A DNA stretch of 7,200 nt from Bacillota bacterium (GCA_028287415.1 JAQBPS010000075.1:1-7200), one strand, 5' to 3'; counted from the stretch's first letter, positions 1-6,363 are shown. Notes: a model not told the origin generated them from the sequence alone. Numbers and translations: made by a program.

Positions 1-1952
1 ATCGCGAGCAGCAAGCGCGGCAGGCGGAGATCAACCGGCAGTGGCGCAACTTCGCCATCGCCGCGCTGTTCACGCTGCCGATTTTCATCGAAGCGATGAT
101 CCTGATGCCGATGAACATCCACATTGGCTGGCTGATGAACCCGTATGTGCTGTTTGTGCTGGCCTCGGTCGTTCAGTTCGGCCCGGGCTGGCAGTTCTAC
201 CGCCGGGCGTGGGCGAACGTGCGCCACGGCTCGGCCAACATGGATGTGCTGGTCGCCCTCGGCACGAGCGCCGCCTACCTGCTGAGCGTCGCCCATACAT
301 TCCTCGTCCCTGGCGACCTTTACTACGAGGCGGGGGCGACAGTGCTCACACTGATCATCCTGGGTAAGCTGCTGGAGGCGATCGCCAAGGGCCGCACGTC
401 CGAGGCGCTGAAGAAGCTGCTCGGGCTCCAGCCGAAGACGGCGCGGCTGGTCCGCCACGGCGAGGAAGTCGAGATCCCCATCGATCAGGTACTGGCCGGC
501 GACGTCGTCATCGTCCGCCCCGGAGAACGGATTCCCGTCGACGGCATCATTATCGATGGGGCGTCCAGCATCGACGAATCGATGCTGACCGGCGAGAGCC
601 TGCCGGTTGACAAGCAGGCGGGCGATCACGTGGTCGGCGCCACCATCAACAAGCATGGCGCCTTCAAGTTTCAGGCGACCAACGTCGGCGCAGAGACGGC
701 TCTCGCCCAGATTGTCCGGATGGTCGAGGACGCGCAGGGGTCGAAGGCGCCGATTCAGAAGCTGGCCGATACGATCTCGGGCATCTTTGTGCCGACGGTA
801 CTGGCGGTGGCGGTGCTGACGCTGGTCGGCTGGGGCATCGTCACCGGCGACTGGGTGAGCGGGCTGAAGGCTGCGACCGCCGTGCTGGTGATCGCCTGCC
901 CCTGCTCGCTGGGTCTGGCCACGCCGACTGCGATCATGGTGGGCACCGGCAAGGGCGCCGAGACCGGCATCCTGTTCAAGGGCGGCGAGCACCTGGAGAA
1001 GGCGCACAAGGTAAACGTGGTCGTGCTCGACAAGACGGGCACGATCACCGAGGGCAAGCCCTCCCTGACTGATGTCGTGGCGGTGGGCGAGTTGGGTGAG
1101 GTCGCGCTGTTGGGCCTGGCCGCATCGGCTGAGCAGCGGTCGGAGCATCCGATCGCCGGGGCGATTGTGGCGGGCGCTCGGGAACGGGGGCTGACCCTGA
1201 CGGAGCCCGCTGGTTTCATTGCGGTGCCCGGGCACGGCATTGAGGCGACCGTGGATGGGCGCCGGGTCCGCATCGGCAACGGAAAGCTGATGGCCCGTGA
1301 CAGCATTGATGTGGCCCCGTTTGCCGAGGCCCTGGCTCGTCTGGAGGGCGAGGGCAAGACGGCGATGCTGGTCGCCGTCGACGGGCGGGCGGCCGGGCTG
1401 GTGGCGGTCGCCGACACGGTGAAGGCGAGTTCGGCTGCGGCGATTGCCGAGTTGAAGCAGATGGGCATCGCGGTGGTGATGATCACCGGCGACAACCGGC
1501 GGACGGCGGAGGCGATTGCCCGCCAGGTCGGGGTCGACCGGGTGCTGGCCGAGGTACTGCCGGAGGACAAGGCGGCTGAGGTCGCAAAGCTGAAGGGCGA
1601 GGGCAAGGTGGTCGCCATGGTCGGCGACGGCATCAACGATGCGCCGGCCCTGGCCACGGCGGACATCGGCATGGCGATCGGGACGGGCACGGATGTCGCG
1701 ATCGAGGCGGCGGACGTGACGCTGATGTCGGGCGACTTGCGGTCGATCCCGGCGGCGATCAAGCTGAGCCGGGCGACGATGCGCAAGATCCGGCAAAACC
1801 TGTTCTGGGCGTTCTTCTATAACACGGCGGGCATCCCGCTCGCTGCGCTGGGGCTGCTGACGCCGATGCTTGCGGGCGCCGCCATGGCGTTCAGCTCGGT
1901 GTCGGTGGTCACGAACTCGCTGCTGCTGAAGCGGTTCGACCCACGTAAGTAG
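1..1952 (+). CDS. copA: Copper-translocating P1B-type ATPase, 5'-truncated by window edge
   Basis: This is an integral membrane Cu(I) export pump that hydrolyses ATP through a phospho-aspartate. The open frame runs from the window edge (first whole codon at position 3) to TAG at 1950-1952, giving 649 visible residues, so the start and the usual N-terminal metal-binding domain(s) lie upstream. The visible order is a first membrane helix (about 51-110), the actuator loop with TGES (588-599), the CPC metal-binding helix (897-905), the phosphorylation motif DKTGT (1029-1043), the SEHP nucleotide-domain motif (1140-1151), TGDN, and the hinge GDGIND (1623-1640). The last helices carry N-x6-YN (1797-1823) and M-x2-SS (1884-1898). 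CPC plus YN plus MxxSS is the Cu(I)/Ag(I) subclass signature, rather than Zn/Cd or Co. No copper regulator or chaperone gene is visible, so its control cannot be judged. The frame is intact and the gene looks functional. An internal ATG at 96 would remove the first helix and is not the start. Confidence 0.96.
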   Translation, partial: REQQARQAEINRQWRNFAIAALFTLPIFIEAMILMPMNIHIGWLMNPYVLFVLASVVQFGPGWQFYRRAWANVRHGSANMDVLVALGTSAAYLLSVAHTFLVPGDLYYEAGATVLTLIILGKLLEAIAKGRTSEALKKLLGLQPKTARLVRHGEEVEIPIDQVLAGDVVIVRPGERIPVDGIIIDGASSIDESMLTGESLPVDKQAGDHVVGATINKHGAFKFQATNVGAETALAQIVRMVEDAQGSKAPIQKLADTISGIFVPTVLAVAVLTLVGWGIVTGDWVSGLKAATAVLVIACPCSLGLATPTAIMVGTGKGAETGILFKGGEHLEKAHKVNVVVLDKTGTITEGKPSLTDVVAVGELGEVALLGLAASAEQRSEHPIAGAIVAGARERGLTLTEPAGFIAVPGHGIEATVDGRRVRIGNGKLMARDSIDVAPFAEALARLEGEGKTAMLVAVDGRAAGLVAVADTVKASSAAAIAELKQMGIAVVMITGDNRRTAEAIARQVGVDRVLAEVLPEDKAAEVAKLKGEGKVVAMVGDGINDAPALATADIGMAIGTGTDVAIEAADVTLMSGDLRSIPAAIKLSRATMRKIRQNLFWAFFYNTAGIPLAALGLLTPMLAGAAMAFSSVSVVTNSLLLKRFDPRK

Positions 1953-1968
1953 GGCAAATGTAAGATAC

Positions 1969-2003
1969 AACAGCCGGCAAGCAATTGCCGGCTGTTTTTC
2001 TTT
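1969..2003 (+). terminator. Intrinsic terminator of copA
   Basis: A perfect 12-bp stem (1969-1980 with 1985-1996) closes a GCAA tetraloop. It is followed by a T-rich tract with a single C (1995-2003). It starts 16 bases after the copA stop, so copA is the last gene of its transcript. Confidence 0.93.
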
Positions 2004-2149
2004 GGACTCCCTTTATCGTATCGACTCGCCACAGTGACCAGATCGTGCACCGCACTGCCCCGCTGAGTTCCGGGGTATTGGCCCCAGGTGCCGCTGATCA
2101 CCACGGCCCTGAAGCTGGCAACCCCGCTCTTATCCAGCTCGAAGACCTC

Positions 2150-2341
2150 CAGGAACGCCCGCACATACTCGGCCCGAAGCGTCTCCCGAGCCCGTGCGAG
2201 TCGCGCGTACCGCCTCGTAGCTTTGTCCCAGCACTGCAGCAGTCTCAAGGGTGGAGAACCCCTCACGGTCTCCTGGGTCAGGTCCTCGGCCGTCTCCCAC
2301 TCCCCGGTGAGCCGCAGGAGATAGCGATATATACGCTGGCC
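2150..2341 (-). pseudogene. ECF-type sigma-70 factor relic with internal deletion and frameshift
   Basis: Reading the minus strand from 2341, one frame gives a typical region 2 segment (QRIYRYLLRLTGEWETAEDL, then TQET). This is the core-binding and -10 recognition part of extracytoplasmic-function sigma factors. At about 2267 it passes, in another frame, straight into a region 4 segment (REGFSTLETAAVLGQSYEAV). The usual linker between regions 2 and 4 is missing, so an internal deletion is inferred. At about 2202-2207 the frame changes back, and region 4 continues as RLARARETLRAEY down to 2165; loss of one CG dinucleotide from a GCG run explains this. A functional protein cannot be made. The first frame then stays open to beyond 2000 with a tail I do not recognise. 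No start codon or ribosome-binding site survives, because the 5' side is joined to the cupin fragment. Confidence 0.75.
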
Positions 2342-2344
2342 ATA

Positions 2345-2475
2345 CGTGAGGGCGCCCGCATGCCTGCAAAGGTCCGGCCCTCCAGCAGAAAGGTGAGCGA
2401 ACCTTCCGGCACGAAGTATACTTCTTCAACGTGTTCCGCTATGTTGGGGATACGGGTTTATGCACGCCGTTGCAT
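2345..2475 (-). pseudogene. Cupin-like protein fragment
   Basis: From ATG at 2475-2473 the minus strand reads five codons, an in-frame TAA (2460-2458), and then TRIPNIAEHVEEVYFVPEGS followed by LTFLLEGRTFAG. The run with paired acidic residues, VYFVPEG, alternating hydrophobics and LLEGRTF resembles one beta-hairpin of small single-domain cupins, where EEVYFVLEG-type sequences are common. The frame then loses this character near 2345, where the sigma-factor relic begins in another frame. Only about 35 residues remain, and the second metal-binding cupin motif is absent. The in-frame stop suggests a further mutation, unless the ATG is not the original start. The resemblance was judged by eye, so family membership is moderate at best. 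It probably entered as part of the same decayed locus as the sigma fragment. Confidence 0.5.
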
Positions 2476-2515
2476 GGTTATACGATCTGTTTCGGCGGCC
2501 GGCGCCAGCTGGTAT

Positions 2516-2573
2516 CGAACGTCACCAATTTTCCGGGTGTTCATCACTGACTCGGAAAATTCGCGACGTTCCC
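2516..2573. repeat. Palindromic element, copy 1
   Basis: Two 18-base arms (2518-2535 and 2553-2570) are complementary at 16 positions and separated by 17 bases. The left arm begins AACGTCACCAATTTTCC. The mismatches sit in the middle of each arm. A related copy lies about 210 bases to the right. There is no T-tract, so it is unlikely to be a terminator. Confidence 0.8.
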
Positions 2574-2726
2574 CTCAGTGTCAACATAGGTGGCACACTC
2601 CTTCCCCGTGAATCGGACGCAGAAGAAGCAACTTGACACCGCTAGAGGCTGAATTGCGGCAAACATTACAAGCTCGGGGGCCGACCTGCCCGGGTATGCA
2701 GAGCTATTCAGAGGTGTTCAACTGCT

Positions 2727-2784
2727 GGAACGTCACCATTTTTCCAGGTGCGATGTCTGACGCAGAAAAATGATGACGGTTCGC
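2727..2784. repeat. Palindromic element, copy 2
   Basis: The left arm AACGTCACCATTTTTC (2729-2744) pairs imperfectly with 2765-2781 across a 20-base spacer. Aligned with copy 1 it shares the first ten bases exactly, GGTG after the left arm, CTGAC in the spacer and the GAAAAT run of the right arm. By eye about 70 percent of positions match, with one one-base gap. It ends 17 bases before the ribosome-binding site of the next gene, so it lies in or just before that gene's 5' leader. Confidence 0.8.
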
Positions 2785-2800
2785 CGATCCAAAGCTGCCG

Positions 2801-2806
2801 AGGGGG
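2801..2806 (+). promoter_or_regulatory. Ribosome-binding site of the glycosylase-like gene
   Basis: AGGGGG lies five bases before ATG at 2812. It favours that start over the upstream ATG at 2770, which falls inside the palindrome arm and has no ribosome-binding site, and over ATG at 2818, which would be 11 bases away. Confidence 0.7.
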
Positions 2807-2811
2807 TTCAT

Positions 2812-3591
2812 ATGACAATGCGTTGGACTCAACAGCTGGAAGCACAACTTGACCTCGATCGGGAACTGATCGCACACGTTTACAGCGAGACGGAACCGGC
2901 CTCCCCCTTCACCCCGTTCATCGCCCACCAGCGGGACCAGTTCGGGCTCGGCCCCGATCAGGCCCGCCTCCCCGAGCACTTCCGCGGGCCCTGGGCAGAT
3001 GCCCGGGTCTGCTTCCTCGGCCCCCACGTCCTGCTCGTGCCCACCGAGCCCGCCCCGGGCCCGGACGCCAGCATACAGGCATACATAGACCACTACCAGA
3101 AGCGCCCCGGGAAGCGCGACCCCTTCGGCCACTACAACGCGATCATGGGCGGCGCCCCCTGGGTCTCGACCGAGCTCGTCCACTGGCCCTGCGAAAAGCA
3201 CCTGGCCCTCGACGTGCTGAAGAGCCCGCAGGGTCCGGCCGCCGCAGATGCCGCGCTCGATGTCACCTGGGCGATGCTCAAAGACAGCCCGGTCGAGGTG
3301 CTCGTCCTGACCGGCAACGACGCGCTCAAGTGGGTCCTCCCCCGCCTCGGCTGGCAGGGCAAAAACCTGCCGGGCGTGACGCAGCTGCACGGCCAGACCC
3401 TGGGCCGATTCCCGCTGCCCGGGGCGCCGGGGCGGGAGCTGACCGTCGTCGCTTCCTTCCACTGGAGCTCCGAGATGCCCCTGTTCGTCCGGAAGGTCGC
3501 CGGCCTGGCCGGGCTCAAGGTCAGCGAGGCGATCAGCGGGGCGCGCAAGCTGATCACCCGGGCCATCGCTGATGCGGGGGTAAGCCTGTGA
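2812..3591 (+). CDS. Uncharacterised protein, distantly uracil-DNA glycosylase-like
   Basis: This encodes a 259-residue soluble protein with no signal peptide or membrane helix. By eye the layout recalls the uracil-DNA glycosylase superfamily fold: a beta-strand plus glycine motif (VCFLGPHVLL, residues 66-75), a conserved-looking ELVHWPC (121-127), a strand-turn-helix VLVLTGNDALKWVL (163-176) like the family's Gxx-ALxxLL step, an LHGQ turn (192-195), and VVASFHWSS (212-220) where the family has its HPS-type DNA-binding loop. The usual GEAPG catalytic motif is not present in normal form, so activity on uracil is unproven and the family call is tentative. It could equally be a domain of unknown function with the same fold. 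The gene stands alone, preceded by a palindromic element and followed by a hairpin facing the convergent Nudix gene. Length and frame are intact and codon use is normal for the window. Confidence 0.85.
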   Translation: MTMRWTQQLEAQLDLDRELIAHVYSETEPASPFTPFIAHQRDQFGLGPDQARLPEHFRGPWADARVCFLGPHVLLVPTEPAPGPDASIQAYIDHYQKRPGKRDPFGHYNAIMGGAPWVSTELVHWPCEKHLALDVLKSPQGPAAADAALDVTWAMLKDSPVEVLVLTGNDALKWVLPRLGWQGKNLPGVTQLHGQTLGRFPLPGAPGRELTVVASFHWSSEMPLFVRKVAGLAGLKVSEAISGARKLITRAIADAGVSL

Positions 3592-3615
3592 CGCCCGCAA
3601 CCACCGACGACGCGC

Positions 3616-3660
3616 AAACACGGACCTGTCCCCCGGCTGACGGGAGGCAGGTCCGTGTTT
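3616..3660. terminator. Probable bidirectional terminator between convergent genes
   Basis: A perfect 13-bp stem (AAACACGGACCTG, 3616-3628, with 3648-3660) encloses a 19-base loop that can partly fold further. On each strand the stem ends in only three T residues, so the T-tract is weak. Its place between the stop codons of two convergent genes (3591 and 3718) supports use in both directions. Confidence 0.7.
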
Positions 3661-3717
3661 CTCATCCCTGCGACCGTAAGCGGGAGCACCGCCGGGGCGA
3701 AGCTTGACAGCCATGCT

Positions 3718-4125
3718 TCAGATCTCCCCGGCTGTCAACGCGGCCAGGATCGCCTTCGACACCTGGCGGGGCCGCAGATCCACACCCGCCAGCGCCTCCA
3801 ACTCGATCCAGACCGGCTCGTAGATGCCCCGCCCCCGGCCGGGCTGGAACTCCGGGCCGCAGCCCGTGCCAAATTTTCCGCCGGTGATCTGGGCGGTATA
3901 AAAATAAACGGTGACATCGTTAAACCGGTCGGTTGCGACCAGCCGGCCCAGCCGTACATTCACGCCAAGCTCCTCGTGCGCCTCGCGCATGGCGGCAACC
4001 TCCGCCGTCTCCCCCGGCTCGATGCCGCCGCCGGGAAACACGTAGTAGGTCGTCCCGTTGCGAATCCGCTTGATCAGCGCCAGCTTGCCATCCTGGGCGA
4101 TCACTACCCTGCTGCGGTCACCCAT
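3718..4125 (-). CDS. Nudix hydrolase
   Basis: This 135-residue cytoplasmic enzyme belongs to a family that cleaves nucleoside diphosphates linked to another group, using divalent metal ions. The Nudix box is complete at residues 33-55: glycine, five residues, E39, seven residues, then REAHEELGV, matching GX5EX7REUXEEXGU with all catalytic glutamates. The N-terminal strand (RVVIAQDGKLALIKR) and the later strands (VTVYFYTAQITGG, YEPVWIELEAL) fit the fold. The start at 4125 is chosen because AAGGAGG lies six bases upstream; an in-frame ATG at 4209 would add 28 residues unlike the family. The substrate cannot be inferred: oxidised nucleotides, ADP-ribose and cap-like compounds are all possible. 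The gene is convergent with the glycosylase-like gene. A 9-bp perfect inverted repeat (3704-3712 with 3730-3738) straddles its stop codon. Confidence 0.93.
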   Translation of the reverse strand: MGDRSRVVIAQDGKLALIKRIRNGTTYYVFPGGGIEPGETAEVAAMREAHEELGVNVRLGRLVATDRFNDVTVYFYTAQITGGKFGTGCGPEFQPGRGRGIYEPVWIELEALAGVDLRPRQVSKAILAALTAGEI

Positions 4126-4131
4126 GCTCCA

Positions 4132-4155
4132 CCTCCTTCCGCCCGGCTCCGGGCG
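4132..4155 (-). promoter_or_regulatory. Nudix ribosome-binding site with adjoining hairpin
   Basis: AAGGAGG (4132-4138) is a strong Shine-Dalgarno site six bases before the ATG and fixes the Nudix start. Directly upstream on the transcript is a 6-bp GC-only stem (4140-4145 with 4150-4155) with a four-base loop, separated from the site by one base. It might modulate ribosome access, but no regulator is evident. Confidence 0.6.
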
Positions 4156-4232
4156 TCCGCGGCGCACACTACCTCCGTCAAAGATCACCAGCACCTCCAG
4201 GCTATGCATGAATATCCCAACCAGCCGTTTTG

Positions 4233-4373
4233 TTACTCCGCTTGCCTCAGCCAGCCGGCCTGATCCCGCATCGGGACCGTTTCACAGATATCGAGCCGGG
4301 CGGCAAAGGTCACATCGTCGCCATATTCACGCGCCCGCAGCTCGCGCCCGCTGGCGCAGTCCCCGATTCCTCC
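4233..4373 (-). pseudogene. Possible degraded coding fragment upstream of Nudix gene
   Basis: On the minus strand a frame of 46 codons is open from just after a TGA (4376-4374) to TAA (4235-4233). It reads through EYGDDVTFAARLDICETVPM and ends RDQAGWLRQAE. The amino-acid balance is protein-like rather than shadow-like, yet no ATG start exists near its beginning and a neighbouring frame takes over upstream (ATG at 4380-4378 preceded by no clear site). It may be the C-terminal remnant of a gene once in front of the Nudix gene. The EYGDDVTF stretch faintly recalls the C-terminal domain of YigZ/IMPACT-type proteins, but this is too weak for a name. The alternative is an intergenic frame that is open by chance, which is quite possible at this length. 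Confidence 0.3.
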
Positions 4374-4439
4374 TCATCATCTACCCTATCTGCTTCTGTC
4401 AACTAAGAAGCCTTTCCTGCGAACCAACGCCACCTGCGT

Positions 4440-4531
4440 TCCATAAAGTGAAAATCGGGACCCCGAGCCCCCGAGGTGCCGGGCGGCCCGGGGCCGTGTT
4501 TTGCCATCACGGCAGGAGGAGGCCTCGGCCC
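4440..4531 (+). promoter_or_regulatory. GC-rich structured leader of the importer operon
   Basis: The stretch before the binding-protein gene can form several local stems. One is TCGGG/CCCGA near 4455-4466, another is CCGGG-CGG-CCCGG at 4479-4491, and a third is GCCGTG (4493-4498) with CACGGC (4508-4513), which ends directly at the Shine-Dalgarno site. CACCT (4431-4435) can also pair with AGGTG (4474-4478). No S-box, TPP, T-box or guanidine-riboswitch consensus is recognised. No convincing -35/-10 pair was found between 4380 and 4530. Confidence 0.4.
4514..4522 (+). promoter_or_regulatory. Ribosome-binding site that sets the TTG start
   Basis: AGGAGGAGG ends nine bases before TTG at 4532. 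It supports the TTG start, which also places a correct signal peptide at the N-terminus, over the far upstream ATG at 4058. Confidence 0.85.
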
Positions 4532-5527
4532 TTGAAACGTGCAGCCGCGCTGCTGATGCTTCTGGTGCTGGCCCTCTCAGGCTGCACATCCGGAAAGCCT
4601 GTCGCAAAGGCTGGCGACGCCAGCGTGCTCAGGCTTGGCTATCTCGCCAACCTGACGCATGCCCAGGCGATCCTCGGCGTTGCTGACGGCTCCCTTGCGC
4701 GCGCCGCCGGCGCCAGAATCGAGACCAAGGTCTTCACGGCGGGCCCCGCCGCCATCACCGCGCTGTTTGCCGGCGAACTCGACATGCTCTATGTCGGTCC
4801 GTCGCCAGCCGTGACCGGCTACGTCCGGTCGGAGGGCAAGGCGCTGCGGATTATCGCAGGCGGCGCATCGGGCGGGGCGGTCTTCGTCACCCGGCAGGGC
4901 TTCGATTCAGCCCATCTGGATGGCGCCCGCCTGGCCACCCCCGGCCTGGCGAACACCCAGGATGTCGCCCTGCGCCACATGCTGTCAGAGCGGGGACTCC
5001 GCACCCGTGAGCAGGGCGGCACCGTACAGGTCAACCCCCTCGTCCCTGCAGATGCCCTGATGCTCTTTCAGCGCGGCCAGCTGGACGGTGCGTGGGTGGC
5101 GGAGCCCTGGGGCTCCCGCATGGTCAAGGAGGCTGGTGCGCAGATCGCGTGGGATGAACGGGATCTCTGGCCAGACCATCAGTTCGCCACAACCGTGCTC
5201 GTCGCGAACGCCGATTACCTGGCCCACAACCGTGACAGAGTCCGGGGCTTCCTGCAGGGCCACGTCGCGCTGACCCTCTGGATCCAGCAGCACCCCGATG
5301 AGGCGCGGCAACGGCTTGCAGAGGGGATAAAGCAGCTGACCGGCAAGCCCCTCCCCGATGATGTGATGCGCAGCTCCCTGGGGCGGATCGACTTCCTCTA
5401 TGACCCGATGCTTGATTCCGTGCGGACCCAGGCCGACTGGGCCTACCGCCTTGGCTTTCTGGGCGCCCGTGAGCCGGACCTGAGCGCCCTGTACGACCTG
5501 ACTCTGCTGTCGGAGGTGGCCCAGTGA
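4532..5527 (+). CDS. ssuA: ABC importer substrate-binding lipoprotein, nitrate/sulfonate/taurine type
   Basis: This 331-residue extracytoplasmic binding protein captures the solute and delivers it to the permease encoded two genes downstream. From the TTG start it has a positively charged tip, a hydrophobic core and a lipobox LSGC, with lipidated Cys18 (residues 15-18), so it should be membrane-anchored as in Gram-positive bacteria. The mature part opens with LRLGYLANLTHAQAILGVADG and continues with ALFAGELDMLYVGPSPAVTGY. This is the NMT1/SsuA-like pattern of a first-lobe strand and a GELD-x-x-YVG turn. It goes on with DGARLATPGLANTQDVALR and LDGAWVAEPWGSRMV, also typical of the family. The symbol is by family only: aliphatic sulfonates, taurine, nitrate or hydroxymethylpyrimidine are all possible substrates. 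It is the first gene of the operon, and its stop overlaps the ATPase start by four bases (GTGA). Confidence 0.9.
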   Translation: MKRAAALLMLLVLALSGCTSGKPVAKAGDASVLRLGYLANLTHAQAILGVADGSLARAAGARIETKVFTAGPAAITALFAGELDMLYVGPSPAVTGYVRSEGKALRIIAGGASGGAVFVTRQGFDSAHLDGARLATPGLANTQDVALRHMLSERGLRTREQGGTVQVNPLVPADALMLFQRGQLDGAWVAEPWGSRMVKEAGAQIAWDERDLWPDHQFATTVLVANADYLAHNRDRVRGFLQGHVALTLWIQQHPDEARQRLAEGIKQLTGKPLPDDVMRSSLGRIDFLYDPMLDSVRTQADWAYRLGFLGAREPDLSALYDLTLLSEVAQ

Positions 5528-6363
5528 CCCCGTATGTTGAGCCCTCCCGGCGCGAGGGAGCGTCGCCACAACCGGCGCTTGCGCCCCGCGTCACCCTCGA
5601 GAACGTCTCCAAGGACTTCCATAGCCACCAGGGCAAGCTGCATGTGCTGGATTCCGTCAGCCTGCAGATCGGAGCCGGCGAGTTTTTCTGCCTCTTGGGC
5701 CCCTCGGGCTGCGGCAAGTCGACCCTGTTCAACATCATCGCCGGCCTTGAGCGGCCCGACAGCGGGCAGGTGCTGGTGGACGGCCGGCCAGTGACCGGAC
5801 CGGGCCCGGATCGGGTCGTCGTCTTCCAGGATGGGGCGCTGTTTCCCTGGCTGACCGTCCGTGGCAACGTGGAGTTCGGCCTCGCGATGCGCGGGCTGCC
5901 GCGGGCCGCCATCCGGGAGCGGGCGATGGCGGTGCTCGACCTGGTGCGGCTGAGTCGGTTTGCGGATGCGTGCATCCACGAGCTGTCCGGCGGCATGCGC
6001 CAGCGCGTCTCGATCGCCCGGGCGCTCGCCCTGGAGCCGCGCATCCTCCTGATGGATGAACCCTTCGCCGCGCTTGATGCCCAGACCCGCAACGTCATGC
6101 AGGAGGAGCTTCAGCGGATCTGGGCGCAGACGGGCCAGACCGTGATCTTCGTCACGCACAATGTGGCCGAGGCGATCCGCCTGGGCGACCGGGTGGCGGT
6201 CCTCTCCTTCCGGCCCGGGCAGCTCAAGCGCGAGGTCTCAATCCCCAACCCGCGGCCACGGCTGTCGGATGACCCGCGCTTGCTGGAGATCCGGACGTTC
6301 ATCCTGCGGGACCTGAGGGCCGATGTGCACGCGGCGGTGGAGGAGGAATTGGCTGATGAGTAA
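5524..6363 (+). CDS. ssuB: ABC importer ATP-binding protein, nitrate/sulfonate/taurine type
   Basis: This 279-residue cytoplasmic ATPase powers the importer as a dimer docked on the permease. All nucleotide-binding motifs are intact: Walker A GPSGCGKST (residues 59-67), Q-loop glutamine 102 in FQDGALFPWLTV, signature LSGGMRQR (154-161), Walker B ILLMDEP (174-180) with catalytic Glu179, D-loop ALD (183-185) and switch His212. The FQDGALFPWLTV form of the Q-loop is characteristic of the SsuB/TauB/NrtD group. The GTG start overlaps the previous stop and has GGAGG seven bases upstream (5512-5516), so translation is probably coupled. About 20 residues precede the first conserved strand, slightly more than usual. 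The C-terminal tail after residue 230 is the ordinary short extension without an added regulatory domain. Confidence 0.95.
   Translation: MTPYVEPSRREGASPQPALAPRVTLENVSKDFHSHQGKLHVLDSVSLQIGAGEFFCLLGPSGCGKSTLFNIIAGLERPDSGQVLVDGRPVTGPGPDRVVVFQDGALFPWLTVRGNVEFGLAMRGLPRAAIRERAMAVLDLVRLSRFADACIHELSGGMRQRVSIARALALEPRILLMDEPFAALDAQTRNVMQEELQRIWAQTGQTVIFVTHNVAEAIRLGDRVAVLSFRPGQLKREVSIPNPRPRLSDDPRLLEIRTFILRDLRADVHAAVEEELADE

Larger units (their letters stand above)
2004..2811. other. Gene-poor region with relics and repeats
   Basis: No intact gene is supported across these roughly 800 bases. Base composition is visibly less GC-rich than in the flanking genes. It contains, from left to right, the open tail of a sigma-factor relic, the sigma relic itself, a cupin-like fragment, a palindromic element (2516-2573), an unassigned stretch (2587-2714), a second related palindrome (2727-2784) and the ribosome-binding site of the next gene. 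A loose inverted pair, GTGTCAA (2578-2584) and TTGACAC (2633-2639), lies in the middle. The TTGACA at 2633-2638 has no acceptable -10 box at normal spacing, so no promoter is called. The whole looks like decayed accessory DNA. Confidence 0.7.

Noticed and set aside
755..1786. Long minus-strand open frame (343 codons) opposite copA
   Set aside because: It is antisense to intact copA with all motifs present. Its composition (Ser, Pro, Ala, Thr rich) is typical of a GC-driven shadow frame.
1985..2611. Plus-strand open frame of 208 codons in the gap, including LGRLPLPGEPQE similar to LGRFPLPGAPGRE in the glycosylase-like protein
   Set aside because: The same bases read on the minus strand give convincing sigma region 2 sequence. 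The short resemblance is probably chance from CCG/CTG-rich codons, and the frame has no ribosome-binding site.
2633..2670. TTGACA as a possible -35 box for the glycosylase-like gene
   Set aside because: No TATAAT-like box lies 16-18 bases downstream; the nearest AT-rich piece is about 25 bases away.
2704..3714. Long minus-strand open frame (336 codons)
   Set aside because: It lies opposite the glycosylase-like gene, is rich in Gly, Arg, Pro and Ala without recognisable motifs, and crosses the terminator hairpin.
4394..4450. Minus-strand TTGACA near 4400 and plus-strand CATAAA at 4442 as promoter boxes
   Set aside because: Neither has a matching partner box at acceptable spacing.
4058..4531. 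N-terminal extension of the binding protein from ATG at 4058
   Set aside because: It would bury the lipoprotein signal 158 residues inside the protein and overlap the Nudix gene. The TTG at 4532 has a good ribosome-binding site and an immediate signal peptide.
5124..6098. Minus-strand open frame of 324 codons opposite the binding protein and ATPase
   Set aside because: The plus strand carries intact ABC transporter motifs across the same bases, and the antisense product is low-complexity Arg/Ser/Pro.
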